From the NCBI GenBank assembly GCA_029210625.1, contig JARGFU010000008.1, positions 202,661-238,348 of the forward strand: a stretch of DNA of 35,688 bases, written 5' to 3'. This DNA is from Deltaproteobacteria bacterium. Lineage in GTDB: Bacteria; Myxococcota; Myxococcia; SLRQ01. Below are positions 1-9,665 of this stretch, piece after piece (the first letter of the stretch is position 1; every line of letters begins with the position of its first letter). A model generated the notes under the pieces. The model had not been told where the DNA came from and ran no database searches. It saw nothing but the letters and a program-made list of their open reading frames with translations. Both the position numbers and the translations under genes were made by a program.

Positions 1-897
1 CTCACCTGGCTGGTGCCCACGAACCTGCAGGACGTCGACTACAACGGCTGCCCCACCCGCGGCAGCGTCCGCCTCGTCGCGGCCGGCGGGCTGCTGCGCT
101 TCGGCCGCGTCGGCGCCGGGGTCTTCATCGATCAGGTGGCCTTCCCCTCCCTCGGGGACCGCGCCCTCTCCCTGACGGTGCTGCGCTCCACCGCCGGCGT
201 CGCCTGGGCCCTTCCCGGTGACGCCTGGGTGGTGGGCGTCGGCCTGCACACCCTCGCCTACGACCTGACGACCGCGACCCGCGGCCTGGGCGCCCTGGCG
301 CTCGGCGCCGGCGCGAACGTGCTCTGGCGGCCGACCGGCCGCCGCTGGCGGCTGGGCCTCTCCATGCGCCTGCCCCAGGCGGCGCGGGTCGTCCCCGACA
401 GCGGCACCCTGACCGCCGACCTGCCCGAGGCGGTGGTGGAGCCCTGGCAGTTCACCCTGGGGGGCGCCTGGTGGATCGGTGAGGGAGCGCTCAACCAGCG
501 CATGGCCGTCACCGAGAACGACGAGGGCAGCCCGCCGGCGATCGACGGCATGCTCCTGACCGGCGACCTGATGCTGGTGCTCCCCCGCAAGGTGAACGGG
601 CGCGACGCCGCGGGCCTCGAGGCCTTCTTCGAGGGGCGCACTCAGGTGGTGAACCCGCGGCCGACCGTCGGCCTGCGGGTGGGCACCGAGACCGAGCCCA
701 TCGCGGACCGGGTGCGGATGCGCGGCGGCCTGTGGCTGGAGCCCTCCCGCTTCGAGGGCATCACCCCGCGCCTGCACGTCACCGGGGGGATCGACGTGCG
801 GATCTTCGAGCTCTACGGCTACGACATCCGGGGCAGCCTGGCGGGGGACGCCGCGCCCGGCTATGGCGCCGCCTCACTCTCCGTGGGCTTCTGGTAG
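1..897 (+). CDS. Outer-membrane beta-barrel protein, FadL/OmpP1-like (5' truncated)
   Basis: The reading frame is open from the first base, so the true start lies left of the window and only the C-terminal ~298 residues are visible. The sequence alternates hydrophobic and polar residues in short strands, is rich in Gly and aromatic residues, and ends in a strand closing with Phe-Trp, the usual C-terminal signature of outer-membrane barrels recognised by the Bam machinery. The pattern of strands separated by acidic and Pro-rich turns, with a VVEPWQFTLGGAWW stretch, resembles FadL-type hydrophobic-substrate channels, but the diagnostic N-terminal plug region is missing, so the family is tentative. 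The last 24 bases overlap the end of the convergent gene on the minus strand. I cannot name a substrate. Confidence 0.6.
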   Translation, partial: LTWLVPTNLQDVDYNGCPTRGSVRLVAAGGLLRFGRVGAGVFIDQVAFPSLGDRALSLTVLRSTAGVAWALPGDAWVVGVGLHTLAYDLTTATRGLGALALGAGANVLWRPTGRRWRLGLSMRLPQAARVVPDSGTLTADLPEAVVEPWQFTLGGAWWIGEGALNQRMAVTENDEGSPPAIDGMLLTGDLMLVLPRKVNGRDAAGLEAFFEGRTQVVNPRPTVGLRVGTETEPIADRVRMRGGLWLEPSRFEGITPRLHVTGGIDVRIFELYGYDIRGSLAGDAAPGYGAASLSVGFW

Positions 898-1848
898 CCG
901 CAGCGAGGGCCGGGGGTTCGTCGGAGCCGGCCGCTTCCGGGCCTTCTCGAGCAGCTCCCGGTAGGTCTTCTGGCAGGGCCCCTTCTGCCGGGCGAGGAGC
1001 GCGTAGAGCGGCTCGAGGTAGGGCTCCTCCACCAGGTGGCAGAAGGGGCGCTTCGGCTCGGCCTGGTGGTGACGCCGCTGGATGGCGAGGAGGACCTTGG
1101 CGAGCTGGCGCAGGGCCGCGGGCTCGGGCTCACCCGAGAGCTGGATCAGGTCGATGGTCTGCCCGGGGGCGCCCACCCCGGTGGGCAGCTCGGTGTCGGC
1201 CACGGTGGGAGGCAGCTTGCGGGGGGGCGGGATCCGCACCCGCACCTCGCGCGTGGAGGGCGGCGCGCCGGCCTTCACCTCCAGGGAGATCGCCGGCCGC
1301 CCCGCCCCGGCGGCGGCCTCGCTGAAGTCCGCCAACCCCGCCAGCCGCACCCCCGACTCGATGTCGTGGCCCGCCAGCCAGTGCCAGGCCAGGAGCTCCA
1401 CGTCGGCGAGCTTCGGCAGCGGCCCCTCGAAGGGGCTCGCGCCGTAGCCCGGATCGGGCACCCTCACCGGATCGGGCAGCTCGCCCCCCTTCGAGGCCGC
1501 CCGCGCCCAGGAGAGGGTCCCCCCGTCGACCTCGAGGCGCAGGACCTCCAGGGGGGCCTTGCCCTCCTGAGGGCGGGCCAGGGAGCGAGCCAGGGTGGGG
1601 TCCACCCCCGAGGGGGTGGAGTCGAGCAGCAGGTGCCAGCCGCCCTCCTTCGCCGGCGCGATCAGCAGCAGCTCCCGCCGGGCCCGCCCCTCGGTGGCGC
1701 CGGCCCCCTGCGCCTCGAGGTGCGCCAGGACCCGCGCGCCGATCTCGGCGCCCGGCGCGCCGCGGACGTAGACCTGGCCCACCCTCACCGCTGCGCTCGC
1801 GCAAAGGGGCATACCACCCACCAACAGTGCAATTATTGCGCATCTCAT
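874..1848 (-). CDS. Secreted protein of unknown function
   Basis: A 324-residue protein whose start I place at the ATG at 1848, because it gives a clear signal peptide (MR, then a hydrophobic stretch to about residue 20 ending Ala-Ser-Ala) and an AGGA lies just upstream. A longer in-frame extension to 2058 would overlap ccmE and destroy the signal peptide. The mature part is Pro/Ala/Glu-rich with a basic, lysine-rich C-terminus and a few short beta-like stretches. I recognise no catalytic motif or named domain. It runs divergently from the ccm cluster, sharing a 190-bp spacer, and converges on the barrel gene with a 24-bp tail overlap. It is probably periplasmic or exported; function unknown. 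Confidence 0.7.
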   Translation of the reverse strand: MRCAIIALLVGGMPLCASAAVRVGQVYVRGAPGAEIGARVLAHLEAQGAGATEGRARRELLLIAPAKEGGWHLLLDSTPSGVDPTLARSLARPQEGKAPLEVLRLEVDGGTLSWARAASKGGELPDPVRVPDPGYGASPFEGPLPKLADVELLAWHWLAGHDIESGVRLAGLADFSEAAAGAGRPAISLEVKAGAPPSTREVRVRIPPPRKLPPTVADTELPTGVGAPGQTIDLIQLSGEPEPAALRQLAKVLLAIQRRHHQAEPKRPFCHLVEEPYLEPLYALLARQKGPCQKTYRELLEKARKRPAPTNPRPSLRLPEAHGE

Positions 1849-2038
1849 CTTCCTGAAACCCCTTGTCTGCGTCGAGACGTGCGGCCTCCTCGCGCATTCA
1901 GTGCACTTAGGCGACTCCTGCGCGGGGTATGGATCTTGCTCGACATACGGCGTACACGGCACCACACTTTGTAGCCCCGGGGCAGCGCCTCCGGACCCAC
2001 GATGAAACGTCGCCGCGAGGGCGGCAGGAGCAACTTCG
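1849..2038. promoter_or_regulatory. Divergent intergenic region upstream of ccmE
   Basis: This 190-bp spacer separates the secreted unknown gene from ccmE and must hold promoters for both. It is less GC-rich than its flanks (for example around 1925-1970). I see no hexamer pair convincing enough to call. The ccmE ribosome-binding site is GGAG about 8 bases before the ATG at 2039. Confidence 0.4.
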
Positions 2039-2482
2039 ATGTCCAGGAAGCTCATCAAGATCGTCGCCAGCGTTGTCGTGGTCGGTGGAGGGCTGGGGGC
2101 TCTGGTCTACCAGAGCCTGGGGGACAACCTGGAGTACGACAAGCAGGTCGACGAGGTCATGGTCGATCCGGGCGCCTGGCAAGGCAAGCGCCTGAAGCTC
2201 GGGGGCCACGTCACCAAGGGCTCCATCTTCAACAAGCAGGGCACCCTCGACTACCTCTTCACGGTCGAGAAGAACGGCAAGAGCCTCCAGGTGCACTACG
2301 CGGGCATCGTGCCCGACACCTTCAAGGACGACGCCGAGGTGGTCGTCGCCGGAAAGCTCACCGAGAAGGGGACCTTCGAGGCCCACGAGGTCGTCGCCAA
2401 GTGCCCCTCCAAGTACGAGGCCGCTGACAAGTCCGGCCTCACCCACCCCGACGGCGCCGAGGAGGCGACCACGGACTCCTGA
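2039..2482 (+). CDS. ccmE: Periplasmic heme chaperone CcmE, CxxxY type
   Basis: CcmE takes heme exported by CcmABCD and passes it to CcmF for attachment to apocytochrome c. The 147-residue protein has an N-terminal signal anchor (residues 5-25) and an OB-fold core, including GGHVTKGSIF and the AxVVVAGKL and EAHEVVAK strands. In the classical family the covalent heme ligand is His in an HxxxY motif. Here the motif is C122-P-S-K-Y126, so cysteine replaces histidine. CxxxY CcmE is known from archaea and Desulfovibrio-type deltaproteobacteria ('System I*'), which also lack CcmH, as this locus does. The C-terminal tail is short and acidic. It is the first gene of the ccm cluster, 117 bp before ccmF with hairpins in the gap. 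Confidence 0.95.
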   Translation: MSRKLIKIVASVVVVGGGLGALVYQSLGDNLEYDKQVDEVMVDPGAWQGKRLKLGGHVTKGSIFNKQGTLDYLFTVEKNGKSLQVHYAGIVPDTFKDDAEVVVAGKLTEKGTFEAHEVVAKCPSKYEAADKSGLTHPDGAEEATTDS

Positions 2483-2485
2483 TTC

Positions 2486-2507
2486 CTCACCCTGCGCGCA
2501 GGGTGAG
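2486..2507. repeat. Perfect 22-bp palindrome between ccmE and ccmF
   Basis: Each 11-base half starts CTCACCCTGCG and is followed directly by its exact reverse complement, beginning 4 bases after the ccmE stop codon. A second small hairpin (CCTCTC, 5-base loop, GAGAGG) lies at 2537-2553. Neither is followed by a T-run, so a simple intrinsic terminator is doubtful. An RNA processing site, a partial attenuator setting the CcmE:CcmF ratio, or a protein-binding palindrome are alternatives. Confidence 0.6.
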
Positions 2508-2599
2508 CAGCAGCTGACACCGCGACCTCCCGGCAGCCTCTCCTGAAGAGAGGGCGACGGGAACGCCCACCCGCTCCACCCGACAGGGAGCCTCTACAG

Positions 2600-4579
<1,980 letters not shown>

Positions 4580-4614
4580 CGGTCCTTCCCTCGCACGGAC
4601 GAAAGACTCCCTCC

Positions 4615-5367
4615 ATGAAGACTCCCATCGCAGCATCGGACCTGCTCGGTGTCCCCGCCCGGGGTGACCGGCAGAAGAAGGCCGGAACGATCTGGATCTG
4701 GATCCTCGGCGCCCTCGCCTTCGCCTTCGTCATCGGCTTCGGCCGGGGCACCGACCCGGCGGCCGCCCGGGTCCTCCTGGCGCTGACCGCCGCCACGGCG
4801 ACCCTCGCCGTCCTCCTCCTCGGGGAGACCTTCGCCTCCCTGCGCGGCAGGCGGGACAGCTCCCTGGCCGAGTCGCTGACGAGCCACGCGGCCCTCGAGG
4901 AGGAGAAGAAGCAGATCCTCACCGCGCTCAAGGAGCTCGACTTCGACCGCTCCATGAACAAGATCAACGAGAGCGACTTCCAGGTGCTCCGCACCCGCTA
5001 CGAGCGCGACGCCCTGCGGGTGCTCAAGGCCATCGACGAGGAGTTCGAGGGCTGGCGCCAGAAGGCCGAGGCCCTGGCCACCGAACACCTCGGCAAGGCC
5101 ACCGGCGCCGCAGCGAGCCGTGAGCCCCGGAAGGCCGAGACGACCAAGGCCGCCCCGCCGGCGGCCGAGGCTCCGGCGAGCGCAGACTCGACGGGCGTCA
5201 CCTGCCCGAGCTGCAAGACCTCCAACGACGCCGACTCCAGCTTCTGCAAGAAGTGTGGGAGCCGCCTGCCCCTGCCGGTGGTCTGCGGCTCCTGCGAGAC
5301 CCGCAACGAGGCGGACGCCGAGTTCTGCACCCGCTGCGGCACCAAGCTCGGTGGAGGTGAGGCATGA
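4615..5367 (+). CDS. Membrane protein with CcmI-like helices and two zinc ribbons
   Basis: A 250-residue protein starting at the ATG at 4615 (an upstream in-frame start at 4528 would overlap ccmF). It has two N-terminal membrane segments (about residues 24-42 and 47-66), then a charged helical hairpin, roughly residues 95-145, with the pattern 'LKELDFDRSMNKINESDF...R', which resembles the GRIDEEEY/R helical motif of CcmI. An Ala/Pro linker follows, then two CxxC...CxxC zinc ribbons at the C-terminus (CPSC...CKKC and CGSC...CTRC). Its position between ccmF and ccmA suggests a role in cytochrome c maturation. Its stop overlaps the next start (ATGA). Ribbons on the cytoplasmic side would fit a regulatory or scaffolding job; the biochemical function is unknown. 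Confidence 0.8.
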   Translation: MKTPIAASDLLGVPARGDRQKKAGTIWIWILGALAFAFVIGFGRGTDPAAARVLLALTAATATLAVLLLGETFASLRGRRDSSLAESLTSHAALEEEKKQILTALKELDFDRSMNKINESDFQVLRTRYERDALRVLKAIDEEFEGWRQKAEALATEHLGKATGAAASREPRKAETTKAAPPAAEAPASADSTGVTCPSCKTSNDADSSFCKKCGSRLPLPVVCGSCETRNEADAEFCTRCGTKLGGGEA

Positions 5368-6509
5368 AGCCCTCGATCACCCGGCTCCTCCTCCTCTCCC
5401 TCCTCCTGCTCCCCCTGGGCGCGCTGGCCCAGCAGGACGGCCCCCTCGAGAAGGTCACCGTGAAGGTGACCCAGGAGGGTGAGCCCGTCGCCGGCCTCGC
5501 GCTGCGCCTCATCGGCGAGCCCCCCGGCGGGGGCCAGATCACCTACGGCGAGGGCACCACCGACGCGGCCGGCCTCTTCGTGGTCGACGTGCCCTTCCGC
5601 GTGGGCGTGGTCCTCTTCGCCGAGGGCCGCTTCGACGGCGTGAAGTTCACCTCCCCCGAGAAGGCCTTCGCCGGGCAGCCGGGCGCGGGCCTCTCCCTGG
5701 AGATGAAGGTCTTCTCCTCCTCCTCTGCCTCGATCGCGGATCTCTCCTTCGGCCCCGACAGCCACGTGCAGCTCGAGAACATGGGCAACCGGCTGGAGAT
5801 CACCGAGGTCTTCTTCATCCAGAACGCGAGCAAGAGCGCCTTCTCGCCCGAGGGCGGCCTCGCCATCCCCCTGGCCAAGGGCTTCAAGAACGTCACGGGC
5901 GTCGGCGGGAACCCCGTCTTCCAGCTCGAGCACGTCGGCGCCTCGGTGCCCGGCCCCTTCATGCCCGGCCAGACCGAGGTGCAGGTGCGCTACGACCTGC
6001 CCCTCGACTCCTCGACCGTGCGCTTCGAGCAGAAGGTGGAGGTGCCCTGGAGCACCGCCCGCGCCTTCATGCAGGAGGAGCCCGGCCTCGAGTTCACTGG
6101 CCCGCAGGTCGAGCGGCAGGAGCTCCGGGAGAGCAACGGCCGCCAGTGGCGCCTGGCCACCCTGCGCCCGCAGTCCGGCACCCTGAGCTTCACCATCAAC
6201 AACCTCGAGGTCCGCTCGCAGAAGGGCCGCTGGTACGCCCTGGTCCTCTCGCTCCTGGTGGCCCTGGTCGGCTTCGGCTTCGGGCTGGCGCCGGTGAAGG
6301 ACGAGCAGCTCGAGAGCGCCGCCCGCAAGGGCCTGCTCCAGGAGCGGGACACCCTCCTCGCCGACCTCGAGGAGCTCGAGCGCGACCGGGCCGAGGGCCG
6401 GATCGACGAGGAGGCCTTCACCGAGGACCGGCAGGCGGCCATCGACCAGCTGGCGGCGGTGCTGCGGACCCTGGAGAGCACCTCCGCGGAGCCGCAGGAG
6501 CGCCCTTGA
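5364..6509 (+). CDS. Exported carboxypeptidase-regulatory-like protein with a CcmI-like tail
   Basis: A 381-residue protein with a signal peptide (residues 1-22, ending ALA-QQ), a beta-sandwich resembling carboxypeptidase regulatory or Ig-like domains (about 28-110), a second beta-rich region to about 285, one membrane segment near residues 293-310, and a cytoplasmic coiled tail. The tail carries LLADLEELERDRAEGRIDEEAF, a helix-turn-helix pattern like that of CcmI and of the preceding protein. It overlaps the upstream gene by 4 bases (ATGA) and its own stop overlaps the TTG start of ccmA, so it is part of the ccm operon. It could hold apocytochromes or bridge CcmF to other factors in a system lacking CcmH; that is inference. 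No catalytic residues are evident. Confidence 0.8.
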   Translation: MKPSITRLLLLSLLLLPLGALAQQDGPLEKVTVKVTQEGEPVAGLALRLIGEPPGGGQITYGEGTTDAAGLFVVDVPFRVGVVLFAEGRFDGVKFTSPEKAFAGQPGAGLSLEMKVFSSSSASIADLSFGPDSHVQLENMGNRLEITEVFFIQNASKSAFSPEGGLAIPLAKGFKNVTGVGGNPVFQLEHVGASVPGPFMPGQTEVQVRYDLPLDSSTVRFEQKVEVPWSTARAFMQEEPGLEFTGPQVERQELRESNGRQWRLATLRPQSGTLSFTINNLEVRSQKGRWYALVLSLLVALVGFGFGLAPVKDEQLESAARKGLLQERDTLLADLEELERDRAEGRIDEEAFTEDRQAAIDQLAAVLRTLESTSAEPQERP

Positions 6510-7252
6510 GCCACGCGGCGCCGACCTTCGACACGGTCACCTGCGAGAAGGTCGGCCGGGTCTTCGGGCGCACGCGCGCGCTGCAGAACTTCAGCTTCGA
6601 GCTGCGCGCCGGCGAGGTCACCGCCCTGGTCGGGACCAACGGGGCCGGGAAGTCGACCCTCCTCGCCATCCTCTCCACCCTCCTCTCCCCCTCCTCGGGG
6701 AGCGTGCGCTACGGCGAGCTCTCCTTCCGGGAGGCGGGCGAGCGGGCGCGCGGGTCCATCGGCCTGGTCTCCCATGCCGCGCTGGTCTACCCCCAGCTCT
6801 CGGCCCGGGAGAACCTCGACTTCTTCGGCAAGCTGCACCACGTGCCCGAGCGGCGCGCGGCCATCGAGGCGATGCTCCAGAAGGTCGGCCTGATCCAGGC
6901 CGCCTGGGATCGCCCGGCCTCGACCTACAGCCGGGGCATGCTGCAGCGCCTGGCCCTGGCCCGGGCCCTGATGACCGACCCGCGCCTCCTGCTCCTCGAC
7001 GAGCCCTTCACCGGCCTCGACCGCGAGGCCTCCGAGCGCCTCATCGAGATCGTCCGGCAGGCCAAGGCCGCCGGCCGGATCGTCCTGCTGGTCTCCCACG
7101 ACCTGCAGGTCACCGCCGAGCTCGCCGACCGGACCGTGATCCTCGCCCGGGGCAAGCTGCAGCACGTGGTCGAGGAGCCGGTGAGCGGAGAGCAGCTCTC
7201 CGAGCTCTACCGGCAGCACACGGCGGCGGTGAAGGCTCGGGCCAGCGCTTGA
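6506..7252 (+). CDS. ccmA: Heme exporter ATP-binding protein CcmA
   Basis: The ATPase of the CcmABC complex, which drives release of heme-loaded CcmE. I place the start at the TTG at 6506, overlapping the previous stop (TTGA), which gives a 248-residue ABC domain of normal length; an upstream in-frame extension is noise read across the preceding gene. Visible motifs are Walker A (GTNGAGKST, about residues 43-51), a signature region YSRGMLQRLALARAL in the CcmA style rather than LSGGQ, Walker B (LLLLDEPFTGLD) and the H-loop (VSHD). No signal peptide; it acts at the inner face of the membrane with CcmB and CcmC. Unusually, a small lipoprotein gene separates it from ccmB. Confidence 0.95.
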   Translation: MSHAAPTFDTVTCEKVGRVFGRTRALQNFSFELRAGEVTALVGTNGAGKSTLLAILSTLLSPSSGSVRYGELSFREAGERARGSIGLVSHAALVYPQLSARENLDFFGKLHHVPERRAAIEAMLQKVGLIQAAWDRPASTYSRGMLQRLALARALMTDPRLLLLDEPFTGLDREASERLIEIVRQAKAAGRIVLLVSHDLQVTAELADRTVILARGKLQHVVEEPVSGEQLSELYRQHTAAVKARASA

Positions 7253-7323
7253 CGCCGCTCACATCCACCCCCCGGAGCCGGGTGCTAACGATGAATGCTC
7301 TGTAACGATTTCCTGGAGGTGGC

Positions 7324-7563
7324 GTGCCGATGAGCTCCCTTCCCATCCGCTCCGGGCTGCTCCTGATCCTTCCCTTCCTGCTCCTCTCCGGCGGCTGCTT
7401 CGGCGCCGTGGACGACTCGGACAGCCGCGACGGCAGCAGCCCGGACGCCTACCTCGAGATCCGCACCGGGGTGGGGGTCGACTACCCGCTGACCGCCAAC
7501 CCCAGCTCACCCTTCCGTCCCCGGCGCTGGAACGGCACCGTCCACTATTGCCTCACACCCTGA
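7324..7563 (+). CDS. Small lipoprotein between ccmA and ccmB
   Basis: A 79-residue protein with a lipoprotein signal: hydrophobic stretch and lipobox LSGGC near residue 25, followed by an acidic, Ser/Asp-rich linker typical of anchored lipoproteins. The start may be the GTG at 7324 or the ATG at 7330; GGAGGT at 7315-7320 is better spaced for the latter. The mature part is about 55 residues with one further Cys near the C-terminus and no domain I recognise. It lies in the ccm cluster on the same strand and is followed by a strong hairpin before ccmB. It could be a genuine accessory factor or an unrelated insertion into the operon. Confidence 0.55.
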   Translation: MPMSSLPIRSGLLLILPFLLLSGGCFGAVDDSDSRDGSSPDAYLEIRTGVGVDYPLTANPSSPFRPRRWNGTVHYCLTP

Positions 7564-7566
7564 TCG

Positions 7567-7599
7567 CCAGCCGGCCCGGAGCGCCTCCGGGCGGGCTGG
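7567..7599. terminator. Strong GC hairpin between the small lipoprotein gene and ccmB
   Basis: Inner stem CCCGGAG/CTCCGGG with a 3-base loop, extended through a 2+2 internal mismatch by CCAGCC/GGCTGG. It starts 4 bases after the lipoprotein stop codon. There is no T-run, so Rho-independent termination is uncertain; it may instead attenuate transcription or protect the upstream transcript's 3' end. Confidence 0.5.
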
Positions 7600-7634
7600 A
7601 CACCCCACCGAGCTTTCGGCGATAGGAGGGCCCC

Positions 7635-8315
7635 ATGGCCATCCTCAGAGAAGCCAGCGCCGTGCTGGCCAAGGACCTGAAGATCGAGCTGCGCTCGGGC
7701 GAGCTGCTCATCTCGATGCTGCTCTTCTCGGTCCTGGTGGTCCTGGTCTTCTCCTTCGCCTTCGTGCGGGGCGGGGCGCCCCTGCCGGACGTGGCCGCGG
7801 GCATCCTCTGGGTCTCCCTGGCCTTCGCCGGCACCCTGGGGCTCTCCCGCGCCTGGGACCGCGAGCGGGAGGCGGACGGCCTGCGGGCGCTGCTCCTCTC
7901 GCCCGCCGAGCGGCCGGCCATCTACCTGGGCAAGGCCCTGGGCATCTTCTTCTTCCTGCTGGTCACCAGCACCCTGATCGTGCCCCTGGTGGCGGTGCTC
8001 TTCGACGTCCCTCTCTTCCTCCACGGCGGCTGGCTCCTCCTGACCCTGCTGCTCGGCCTGCTCGGCTTCTCGGTGGTGGGGGCCTTCTTCGGGGCGCTGA
8101 TGGCGCGCAGCCAGGCCCGCGACCTGCTGCTCTTCATCGTCCTCTACCCCCTGCTGATGCCCCTCTTCATCTCGGGGGTGATGGCCACCACCCAGGCCTT
8201 CTCCGCCGAGCCCCACTGGGATCAGCTGAACTTCTTCCTCACCCTGCTGGGGGTCTTCGACGTCCTGATGTTCGTCGGCGCGCTCTGGACCTTCGAGCGG
8301 CTGGTCATAGACTAG
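7635..8315 (+). CDS. ccmB: Heme exporter membrane subunit CcmB
   Basis: The membrane subunit that pairs with CcmA in the CcmABCD complex. The 226-residue length and about six hydrophobic segments fit the family, as do the N-terminal LAKDLKIELRSGE stretch, the RAWDREREADGLRALLLSP cytoplasmic loop that contacts the ATPase, and the closing FDVLMFVGALWTFERLVID helix. A strong ribosome-binding site (AGGAGGG) precedes the ATG at 7635. It is followed by ccmC after 7 bases, so the two are co-transcribed. Confidence 0.94.
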   Translation: MAILREASAVLAKDLKIELRSGELLISMLLFSVLVVLVFSFAFVRGGAPLPDVAAGILWVSLAFAGTLGLSRAWDREREADGLRALLLSPAERPAIYLGKALGIFFFLLVTSTLIVPLVAVLFDVPLFLHGGWLLLTLLLGLLGFSVVGAFFGALMARSQARDLLLFIVLYPLLMPLFISGVMATTQAFSAEPHWDQLNFFLTLLGVFDVLMFVGALWTFERLVID

Positions 8316-8322
8316 GAAGCCC

Positions 8323-9006
8323 ATGAAGAACCTCCTCTTCGCCGCCGCCTGGCTGGTCTCGGCCGTGCTCCTCTCCTGGGGCACCTGGCTGACCTTCTTC
8401 CACGCCCCGGTCGAGGCCCAGATGGGCTTCGTCCAGAAGATCTTCTACTTCCACGTGCCCGTGGCCTGGATCTTCTTCCTGGCCGTGGCCGCCAACGCCG
8501 GCTCGAGCATCGGCTACCTGATCACCAAGAAGGACGGCGCCGATCGGGCCGCCCGCGGGGCCGCCGAGCTCGCCGTGATCTTCGGCCTGATGGTCCTCAT
8601 CACCGGCCCCCTCTGGGGATGGAAGGCCTGGGGCCGCCCCTGGGTCTGGGACGTGCGCCTGACCTCCTCCCTGCTCCTCTGGCTGGTGCTGGTCGCCTAC
8701 CTGGTGGTACGCGCCTACGGCGGCCACTCGGCGCGCAACCTCGCGGCCGGCCTCTCGATCTTCGCGGTGCTGCAGGTGCCCCTGATCTACTGGTCGGTGG
8801 ATCTCTGGCGCGGCACCCACCCCCCGCGCCTCGTCTCCGAGGGCGGCCTGAACTCCGACATGGCCACCGCCCTGTGGACCTGCGTCTTCGCCTTCATCTT
8901 CCTCTTCGCCGTCCTCTATGCCCTCCGCCTGGCCATCGGCCGGCAGGAGGGGCGCCTGGACGAGCTGCACCTCCACCTCGAGGACCTCGAGGAGATCCAC
9001 GGATGA
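8323..9006 (+). CDS. ccmC: Heme-handling membrane protein CcmC
   Basis: CcmC loads heme onto CcmE at the periplasmic face. The 227-residue protein has six membrane segments, the WWD motif (GPLWGWKAWGRPWVWDVRLTSSL, about residues 98-120), and the two family heme-ligand histidines in YFHVPVAW (about residue 45) and RGTHPP (about 167). A charged C-terminal helix (EGRLDELHLHLEDLEE) extends beyond the last membrane segment. The stop overlaps the next start (ATGA at 9003), so ccmC and the CcmD-like gene are translationally coupled. Confidence 0.95.
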   Translation: MKNLLFAAAWLVSAVLLSWGTWLTFFHAPVEAQMGFVQKIFYFHVPVAWIFFLAVAANAGSSIGYLITKKDGADRAARGAAELAVIFGLMVLITGPLWGWKAWGRPWVWDVRLTSSLLLWLVLVAYLVVRAYGGHSARNLAAGLSIFAVLQVPLIYWSVDLWRGTHPPRLVSEGGLNSDMATALWTCVFAFIFLFAVLYALRLAIGRQEGRLDELHLHLEDLEEIHG

Positions 9007-9389
9007 CCCTTCGCCTGATCGCAGCCCTCCTCCTCCTCTCGCCCACCCTCTGCCTCGCCCAGGGCGAGGTCGCGGCCGACGCCACCACCCCGGAGGCCGA
9101 GGCCGCCGAGCCCGTCGTGGCCGAGGCCGCCGCTGAAGCCGCCGCCGAGGCTCCCGCCGAGCCCGCGGCCGCCCCCGAGGCGCCCACGCCCCCTCCGGGC
9201 TACGAGCAGGTCAGCGGCGCCGGCTCCGCGCAGTCCCCCATCGAGGCGCCGCCCCTGGTGATCGTCTCCTACGTGGTGATCTGGCTGCTCACCCTCCTCT
9301 ACCTCTTCTACCTCTGGCGCCGGCAGGCGGCCCTCAAGGCCGAGATCGACGCCCTCCAGGCCCGGCTCCTGGAGCTGGACGGAAAGTAG
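9003..9389 (+). CDS. CcmD-like single-pass membrane protein with signal peptide
   Basis: A 128-residue protein starting at the ATG overlapping the ccmC stop. It has a signal peptide (residues 1-20, ending LCLAQ), an Ala/Glu/Pro-rich low-complexity segment (about 22-75), one membrane segment near residues 83-100 (VIVSYVVIWLLTLLYLFYLW), and a short charged helix RRQAALKAEIDALQARL. Membrane helix plus basic coiled tail right after ccmC is the CcmD architecture; CcmD normally is about 60 residues and tethers CcmE to CcmC. The added signal peptide and Ala-rich region are unusual for CcmD, so the assignment rests mainly on position and topology. Confidence 0.7.
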   Translation: MTLRLIAALLLLSPTLCLAQGEVAADATTPEAEAAEPVVAEAAAEAAAEAPAEPAAAPEAPTPPPGYEQVSGAGSAQSPIEAPPLVIVSYVVIWLLTLLYLFYLWRRQAALKAEIDALQARLLELDGK

Positions 9390-9398
9390 GACGCCCCC

Positions 9399-9596
9399 AT
9401 GGAAGAGTCGCACTTCACGCTGGCCCACATCCTCTACATCCCCGTCTGCGTGGCCGTCGGCCTCGTCGCCGGCTGGGTCCTCGGCGGCCGCGCCGCGCTG
9501 CGGGAGGCCGAGAACCAGAAGAGCCGCGAGGCCTCCCGCGAGGAGGAGCGCGAGCGCCGGAAGGCCGAGCGCGCGGCGAGGCACGCCCAGCAGTAG
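9399..9596 (+). CDS. Small membrane protein at the end of the ccm cluster
   Basis: A 65-residue protein with one hydrophobic segment (about residues 9-31, including VCVAVGLVAGWVLGG) and a highly charged Arg/Glu C-terminal helix. It begins 9 bases after the CcmD-like gene and is the last gene of the cluster. No strong ribosome-binding site is visible. The topology resembles a second CcmD-type or CcmI N-terminal segment, but it is too short and low in complexity to assign. Confidence 0.6.
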   Translation: MEESHFTLAHILYIPVCVAVGLVAGWVLGGRAALREAENQKSREASREEERERRKAERAARHAQQ

Positions 9597-9609
9597 GGCC
9601 GCACCCCAT

Positions 9610-9660
9610 TTGACGGCATCGGTGGGGCGGATCCACATTGTCCGCCTTCGAATCGGGAGG
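9610..9660 (+). promoter_or_regulatory. Possible promoter and ribosome-binding site before the IscA-like gene
   Basis: A TTGACG at 9610-9615 matches a -35 element, but the -10 candidates around 9632-9641 (CACATT, CATTGT) are weak and spaced 18-20 bases away. A 6-bp inverted repeat (GGCGGA/TCCGCC) overlaps this position and could be an operator. GGGAGG at 9655-9660 is a clear Shine-Dalgarno 5 bases before the ATG at 9666. Confidence 0.3.
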
Positions 9661-9665
9661 TTTGC

